From contig CM037777.1 in assembly GCA_021229015.1 (NCBI GenBank), positions 59,854,642-59,918,641 on the forward strand: a stretch of DNA of 64,000 nt, in the 5' to 3' direction. Made by a program: the position numbers and the translations under genes. Each line of letters starts with the position of its first letter. Within the stretch, counting starts at the first letter, position 1. The notes under the pieces were generated by a model. The model saw only the letters and a program-made list of their open reading frames with translations, made no database searches and was not told the DNA's origin. The DNA comes from Solen grandis. Taxonomy: Eukaryota > Mollusca > Bivalvia > Adapedonta > Solenidae. Below, piece by piece: positions 52,101-61,100 of this stretch.

Positions 52101-55100
52101 TGTAAAAACAAGTAACTGGTGTTGTATGCAACACATGAGTCCCCTACCAGTGAGGTGCATAATTTTTCCGTTACCATAGCAAACAGAATTTTGGTCCGAA
52201 TAAAAAAACAAAGTGACGTGCAGAATCTTCATACTGCCATCCATTCATATACAAACTTTCATAATATTATCTTAAACGGCTTTTAAGTTTTGGCGAGATC
52301 CAGATTACCGGACATATGGACAGAGAGACAAAATGATGGACAGACATACAGACAGCAAATATATAGTCCCCTCTGGTGTAAACACTGGTAGGGGACTAAT
52401 AAATACAAGCTTAACATAAGAAAAGAACTGTAATATTTTACTAGAAACCAATATGTAGTATGACATGTAGGGTACCTTTAACTTGACATCTTTGGTTAGC
52501 TGGATCTTGATATCTGGAGTCCTGCTGGGGTTACCTCCCTTGTCTAACAGCTGAGCCACCAGGGGGTGGGGCAACTTGGAGTCGTTGTACACCACCACCT
52601 CCTGCAGGTAGACACAAGGTTAGAACTGAATCTTCAGTGTATGTCTGTTTGTTTTAATGACTCACCGATGGTATTTCAATCATCTAGAGGCTATGTCTAC
52701 TAAAGACAGATATAGAGCTGCCACACTGTAGTACACACAGTAGACATGTGGCATGATACCATACCAAGTCACATTATTCTGACACCGAGCAAACCAGTCC
52801 TGGAGCTACCCTTAAATGCTGTGTGCCAAGCAGGGAGCTACCAGTACAATTTTAAACAGTATGTTGCAGTCTGGGATCAAGCCCACAACAAGCAGACACT
52901 CTAACCACTTGCTACCATGGATGGTCTCACTAAATACCTGTCTAAATCTTCCAAATACCACAATAAAGTACCATGCATCAGGGACTGTGGCTTGACACAC
53001 AAACCACACTATCCCTCTGTTTAATTCCACTGATGCCATGCCTACACAAGGTTTTGCCATACCAGGGCATGATACCACACCTCTGAACAGATGGCATAAT
53101 ACTTTCCGTTCATCTTATTATGATTCAGTGAAATGTCAAACTGATCTACTGCTCCGAAAGGCAGAGCAAATTAGTGCTGATGTATTCCTGTAACAATTTC
53201 TAGAAGGGATTTGATGTGATGCTGTGAAATAGAAGTTGCTTAATACATGATGTGGTTACTTGTACAAAGCACAATGTGCATCAAACTCAACTATATCATA
53301 AAGCTACACTTACTGTTTATAGTAATGTAACTGTTTCTATTTCTTTAGCCTTTGTTTTAACATGGTAGATGAATATTAAACAATTAACATTTACTTCCAT
53401 GTCAAAAATCAGACCCACATTTCCCCATTATAAAAAGATAATTCTCAGTTTATGTAGCATCAAGTGCAATTGAACTCCTCTTGCCATTTCTGCTGATAAA
53501 GAAGTTACTAACGATACTGACCTCTTCACAGTCATAGTTGACCAACCGCAGCTGAGACGGAGGTCCAGCCACCATGTCCAGCCTCACGTAGTCACGCAGG
53601 TGTTGCCAAGCAACCAGCAGCTCCTGCCTCCCCACTGTGCCGTCCTCGAAGACCACGCCCTTCAGAACTAGCGTGCTGCGAGTCTGTGGATAGAAACAGA
53701 GACGTGTCCTGGTGACAAGTTTTCAGCTTGAAATCATGATCAGTTTTACTGCTAAAGTCACATACAATGGTGTACAGAAAATTTACCACAAAATGTTAGT
53801 TTTAAGAGGTACCTAAGTACAGTTAATATTCTGTATGCTAATTCTATCATCTGTGTTTCATGTCTTTCTTTCTTTATAGTAATAGCTATCAATCATTTAC
53901 TGATCATTATGGTAATATTTAGACCTGGCGATCAATGATAACCCACAAGTGGGGTCTTGCTGTTTTTTTTTTTGTTTTTTTTTCGCTGAAGAGATGGCAT
54001 GCAGAGGAGACAGTGGCTAGATACCAGGCAGTCCGGGTGTAATACCCTAGCTCATTTTACAAACAGACACCTTGGATCTTTTACGTGCCAGATTATAGCA
54101 TTGATACATGGGACACAAGTTCCTGGGTAGAACTAGTACTGAGTACTCTTAACCCTTTCCCTCATAGAGGACCCCATAAAAAGACCTATGCAAACAGCAT
54201 AAAACCAGATCAGCCTGCGAGTAACTCGCAGGTTGATCAGGTTTTATGCTGTTCGCTGCTCCTCAGTGGTCTGGAAATGAGGATTTTGTAATTAAATTTG
54301 GTAAGGTTTAACTGTGGTTTTCTGCATATCAGGCTTTATGTGGTACCTATTGAGTGCGTCAAAATGAGTCTATATGAGGGAAAGGGTTAAGTTCCCAAAG
54401 CAACCCAAATTTGCCGAGTGCTAGGTAAGGGTGCATCTTTCGCCAATTTTTTATGTCTTCAGTCTGAGATGGTCACCAGAGGAAAGTGCCTTGACTGGCT
54501 GCAAAGCCCTCCTGATTGCAAATCGGACACTGCACCACTGAGCTATTGCGCCGGTCTGGACAGCGGTATAATCTTGTCTTTTACCGAATGCCAGTTACTT
54601 GCATGCTGATCCTGTTTGATACTGGTTGCATACTTAGGTCAATACCAACTGCTTCCATACAATGCAACTCAAGGTCATGGGAGATGTCACATGAAGTGGA
54701 GTACTTACATTGTCCTGGAATGTGACCTTACATTTGTCCTCCTTCAGCCCCTCCCCCGTGACCTTGACCTCAGCACACACACTGTCCGACTCCTGAAAAG
54801 TATAGACGTGCTTTACTTAGATACTGTACACACAGTCAGCTCAGTTGACATCTGAGTTTCTCAACACTCACAATGTAATACAATCTTTGCCCCTTACTTA
54901 CTCTAGCCCTAAAAACAACTGAAAGTGAAGTAGTCATGACAGCCTTTTTTTTTTTTCAATTTAAGAAATCAAGTTAAGGTTCTTGTACACTGCACTACCA
55001 CTCATTGAGATCTATCTACCTATGAAGTTTCATGTTGATACCTCTAATAGTTTTTGTGCTATGCTCCGGACAAAATTTAAGTATGAAAAAATAACAAAGG

Positions 55101-58100
55101 GCAATAACTCCAAAATTATGCAAAACAGAGTTGGAAATTTCTTGTACACTGCACTTCTCCTCATATAGATCTATCTACCTATGAAGTTTCATGTTGATAC
55201 CTCTAATACTTTTTGTGCTATGCTCCGGACAAAATTTAAGTATGAAAAATAACAAAGGGCAATAACTCCAAAATTATGCAAAACATAGTTGTTCTTGTAC
55301 ACTGCACTTCTCCTCATTGAGATCTATCTACCTATGAAGTTTCATGTTGATAACTCTTATAGTTTTTGTGTTATGACGGGACGGACAAAGCGGCAACTAT
55401 ATGCTCTCCCTTCGGGGAACATAATAACTGCTTGTCCAATCCGTGGTATGAGGAAGTATTCATATAATAACACTGTATCTCATGAATATTCATGTTCAAA
55501 TTTATGACTGCTGCAATCCTGTTCAATCCCCTTTTACTTTTGTAAACCAGAATTTAATAGGATTGCAGCAGCTGAGCAACGGAGGCAGGTGAGGAAGGCC
55601 AGTGCAAACATGTCACAAAATGCTGCCACCATTCTCTGTCCACATCGCCAGAGAACTTTCTGCGCGCGGATTGGCCTCACAAATCATCTGCACATCCACT
55701 TTCCCCGATTCCAGGAGAACATCTGAGTACTAAGTATCTTTGATCAGCATAATTACTGCCACACCATCTGAATGTGACTGATCAGTTAATGTATGCAGAT
55801 TGGCCAGGATACTCAGGAGGTGTACGTACATGTGAGATGACGTTGCCAAACTTATCCTTGATCTGTATATGTATTTCTGAGGCCAGCGGCTCCCCAATAT
55901 GGATCTGGTTCCCACTGCTGCACGTACAGCGCATCTGGTTTGGTTCCCCGGCCACGGTTCTGTAAGACATAGTTAACATCCAGAGAGCAGCCAATGTACC
56001 CTTTCTATTATCAACCAACGTAAAACTGTGTAAAATCTGAGTAAGTCTTCTGAAAAATGATGGGCAAAAGGGAAAACAAGGTGCCTGAGAACACTTATTG
56101 TGAATCCTTGTTTACAACTAGTATCAAGCCTAGTCATGCTAAAATTGCATTATCTGTATTAATCTACGCTAAATTTTCATCTAGCCCATCAAAGGGTTAT
56201 CCATAATTTACTGAAGGTACATTACAATGTTGATGATAAATGCAGAAACTTTTTTAAATCTTAAAAATAAAATATTTTACCAAAAGAAGCTAGACCATAA
56301 ATTTCATTTTGTTCGTTATAAAAGATCTATATTTTTACATCCACAAATGAGCCACAACATTTACATCATGACACATTATGACCCAACTCCCTCAAGTCTA
56401 TCATTTACTGTTCCTTTAACCCATCAGTACAATTACCAAGAACTCCAGATACCATCAAATTCTATTTTAAGTAACGATGACCTTGACCCCCAACACTCCC
56501 CAGTACAATACTGATGAAATATTAAAGTCGAGGGAACAGGATGGGACACTGACCTACTGGATGGTAATACCACTCCATGCTTGACTTTAACCCTTTACCT
56601 CATGAATATTCATTGATCTTTAATGTTTTTTGAAAAAAATGGAATTTTTTTTTGCTACAGATGTCTGTGTTAAAACTGAGCTATATTGTATGAGCAAACA
56701 GAGAAGACCCTGATCAGACAGCTCCTATAGGAGCTCTGCTCTGTTTGCCTATGCGTTTAAAATGAGTCTATATGAAATAAAGGGTAAAAGTTGCTCTCAC
56801 CTCATAACGTCAAGCAGGGGTATATATATCAGACACTATGTTTATGCACTTACCGTATAACAAAGCCGACGTCGAGGGGTGTGGCGTCTGCCAAAGTCAC
56901 CTGACAGTACTTGGTTTCCAGGGTGGAGGTTGGGACCTTGACCCCTGGAAGTGACCCCTGCAACACAAGGTCACGGGCCACCTTGGCCACCCAGTTCACC
57001 TGTAGATATACAAAAAAAATGACCTAAAATCCTTGTGATTATATCCCCAATATCATAAAGCTTGCTCTTTTTTGTATCTATCCTTGGAAAAGGAAAGCAT
57101 GTCATGGTTTTCAATATTATAATCACAGTTGAGACTCATTATGTCGACATCGCGAGTCTTGACATTTGGTTTACCTCGACATACTTTGAAAGCCCCAACT
57201 TTTTTCTCTATTAAAATATATGTATAATCCATTCTTATCTCAACATTTTGTATTTTGACATTTTATATATCTCAACGTATTTCTTTAGCCCTGATTGGTA
57301 AAGTCTCACCTGAAACTATGTTTTTATCTCGACACGTGCCGACAAGCTCATAGACATGCGAAAATTCAATATCGCCGCAGTAAGTTTTCACACTTTCATA
57401 GATTATGTCCCTAACCCGCGCAAGAAGTGTCAATTACAACACTAAAATGTTGAAAACTGTTATATTTGGAATTTAACTGATTAATGTTAGATGCTATCAT
57501 ACATCATATGCTTAATCAAATTATAAAAAGTGTGGACTATTTTTTCATGACACCAGTGATCTAACGTCAACGCCATTTAGCATTATTTTAACAGCGCGTA
57601 TACTGAATGAAATTTGCATCATCAACTTCAACAAAACTCAGTTTAGGCTACAAGTCTTTTTAATAGGTACATAGGCCTATATGATTGCTAAATACATGTG
57701 TATTTCCTGAGTGACTGTTTATATTTTATCACGTTTCCAGAATTTATGTCAGCATATTCATATCTCGACATAAAAATGGTGATTTCGCTGATGTCGAGAT
57801 AATAAGTCTAGACTGTATGTTGTTTCTCAAATCCTTGTAGTACTTGTATCTTATAATATTTAGTGAACCATACTGTGTTTTACATATTGCCATGAAAATT
57901 TACAGCCCCTTTTTAGGCACTGTTATATTGACTTTTACATTATACTAGAGTGGGTTTATGATGGATCTACATCTTAACATCTACATGAAAACTTTGTAGA
58001 CTTTGTACCAATGAAACGCCATTTACATATTTCTTAATTGTGGGCAATTTTTTACAAATTCAAAAATTCTCAAACCAAACAGCTTATTTATTTGACCTGG

Positions 58101-61100
58101 GAAACACATATACACTATTATAGAGGGTTTTCATCAAACACTATCTTATATCTATGATTGTTTGTTTTAGTTAGAAAATAAACTGAGGATGTTTTGTGAG
58201 CACTATGCCTGTATACACAAGTGTGTTACCTTCAGTTTGGAGGCAAGTTTATCATCCAGCTTCACCTGTCTCTCTGCCTCGTCATAAATCTCAAACTCTG
58301 AAATATGAAACAATCACCACTCCTTTTCATTTCAGTTCCCTTTGTACGTAAATCGAAATTTTCTGCCTCTAATTCAGTACCTATCCTCAAATCATTGAAC
58401 ATCACTATAGTATCCAGGACTTTTTTACTTCTTTATCATGGGCCATTCATGGCCATTATCCCCTCGGAAACTGTCTTTATATTCATTCAGATTTCCACAA
58501 GATTTCTATATACCCCAGGTTTGTTTGTTCTTTCCCTAAGCTTCAGGAAATGGAGCTATTACCCCAAACTTATGGAAAAAGGTCTCTTTCCCATCATTAG
58601 AAAACAAGACATGTTCGTAAAAAACAATGCCGTCTGTTTCTAACCCCTTTGTGAGATAATTCAAAATTAGGACAAGGTAGAGTAATGGTTCTCAGTCACT
58701 ACACAATTCCTAGTCACTATCTACGTATATCTTATGTTTCAAGTCAATACCTTGTATACCGAAGCTTTAGAATTATGGGCCAAGGTTAAAGTTGTCCACA
58801 GACAAACTGACAGGACAAAAATAATGTCTCCCAATTCAAGGGCATAAAAATAAATCTACTTTTATCTCAGACTCAAATTCAAATATTATACATAAACCCT
58901 TATTAAATCTAATGTTAATATTCAAGCTTGAGATCATAATCATGGAACAGTTTTTATTTTCTAGAACATGGGCCCAGAGATTCTACCAACATCTTGATAT
59001 GTTTCTTCATCATTAAAAACTAGGGTTTATAAGCATATTTTCACAGAACAGAGTATTATATTTGTTAATTAATTCTAAATTGTTTGTTCATTGGTTTAAC
59101 GTCCTGCCATTTTGAGACAATGTCTACTTGAGACAGAAATAGTGCTGCCACACTGCAGTATTATGCCGTAGACATGTGGCATGATACCACACCCAGTTAC
59201 ATTATCCTGACACAGGGACAACCAGTCCTGGAACTACCCATATAAATGTTGAGCACCATGCAGGGAGCAACCATTTTTAATGACTTTGGTATGTCGCGTT
59301 TAAAGATCAAACCTGAATTCTAAATTGTAGTGATCCCAAATAGGATATTTTTGAAACAAGAAAAACATCAAGTTCTGAATTTCAAGGCCAATTTTCTGTC
59401 ACTGGACACTTACTCAGACCGTCTACCATCTCCCCGGCTGTCCGCACTATTTCTTGACCATTAGTGACCACCTTTGGTTTGCCCGTCTGTCCATCGGCAA
59501 GGTAAAGACGTATCTCGCTCGCCTGCCCGCTGGGTACCAAACGAATCTTCCTCTCTAGAGGCTTGATCAACTTGCTGCCCTGTCATGTGGTACAACCAAG
59601 TCTGTGTTATTACAAAGTAAGCATGCATGCTTTATAAGGAAATCTGTTAAAAATAGGTAAAATATTGGTAACAAAATTATAAAATTTTGAAAACAAAATC
59701 CAAAATATGAGACACTATTTTTTTAAGAGCTTAATATATTTACTATCATATGTGTAGAACATAACAATGTTAATGATCTATACAGTTCTGATGGTGCAAC
59801 ATTGATGACTTAAATATTTCTGAAGAATTTAAACAATGTTAGCAAAAGAAAGAAAGAATGAAAGAGCTAATGAGAGACAATTTCATATGACTGTTAATAA
59901 ATTTATCTCCATTTACCCTGAGTATATTGTTCTTATTGCTGTGTACATGTTTACAGTTAACATCCCGAAGTACTTGGCAAACCCTTTATGTCTTATATAT
60001 TTGTATACAAATCTATGGCTTTATTAACATTAACTTTTGGATTTTTCTTTACTGTGCAGACTGTGTAGAATCTATGAGCAAACAGAGGCGACCCTGATCA
60101 GACAACTCCAGTTTTCAGAATTGAGTGCAATGGTGATCAGGAGACAATACTGGAGAGCCTGTGAGGAGGAAAGTACAATATTACCTGGACATCAAACTTG
60201 GCTGTCAGCATGACGTCTGTCTTCATCTTCTTTAGAAAGATTGGCTCCCCGCCTGACAGAGTCCCACCACCTGAGCTCAAGCCCTCCATACTGTAACTAG
60301 GCAGCCCAGGGGATCCTGAGAGCTGGAATATACAACCATGGGTGTTTTACACACAGCTTGTACTGTGTTTTTATTCATCCCCCCCCCCCCAAAAAAAATA
60401 AACAAAACCTTAATTATACATGTATGAAAGGACGAAATGAGGGTGCAGGCTTCTATTGACTGAAGAAATGTCTTAAACAGGTTCTATCTAAGACGTTACC
60501 TTTAATTTGTGACAAACAAGTGATTTTGTCAAATAGATTCTGATTGGCCACAAATTTAGGGTGACTTCTAATTATTTACATGCTTCTAGTGAACTCCAAG
60601 GGTGACTACACATATATAATTAGCAAATGTCTATTACGGAATAATAATACTATAAAAGATTTAAATAAATATATTTTCAAACTAAAGAATCCTTGCTATT
60701 TATGCTTACATTTGATCAGTGTTTATAATGGATTACAAATTATAACTCTTGCATTTTAGACTTTTTTTAGATCTTTTATACATGTCAAGTTTCTTTGCTG
60801 TTCCTAGAAGAATACTGCACTATATTATAAAACAAGAGAGTCTATGAGCAGACACATCATTTTTCCATATATTGCAAGATAGGATATTTAACGTTTTAGA
60901 AACAATATTTGGGCTGTATACAGTCATCAGGTTTTATTTTGCTTTTTTATAGATAGCTCTAACATACTTGTTATGGTTAACTCCCAGAATCTGAAACTCA
61001 AGCGACACATTTCACAGTTACAATACCTTACACACGACGCTCTGCCGGCCCTCCAGTGTGGTGGGATTGCCTGCAGAGTCCTGCACCTGCACCCGGAACA

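Noticed and set aside
58305..58643. Open frame of 112 codons next to SMCHD1 exon 5
   Set aside because: It lies on the opposite strand of an intron, without splice context or a known motif.
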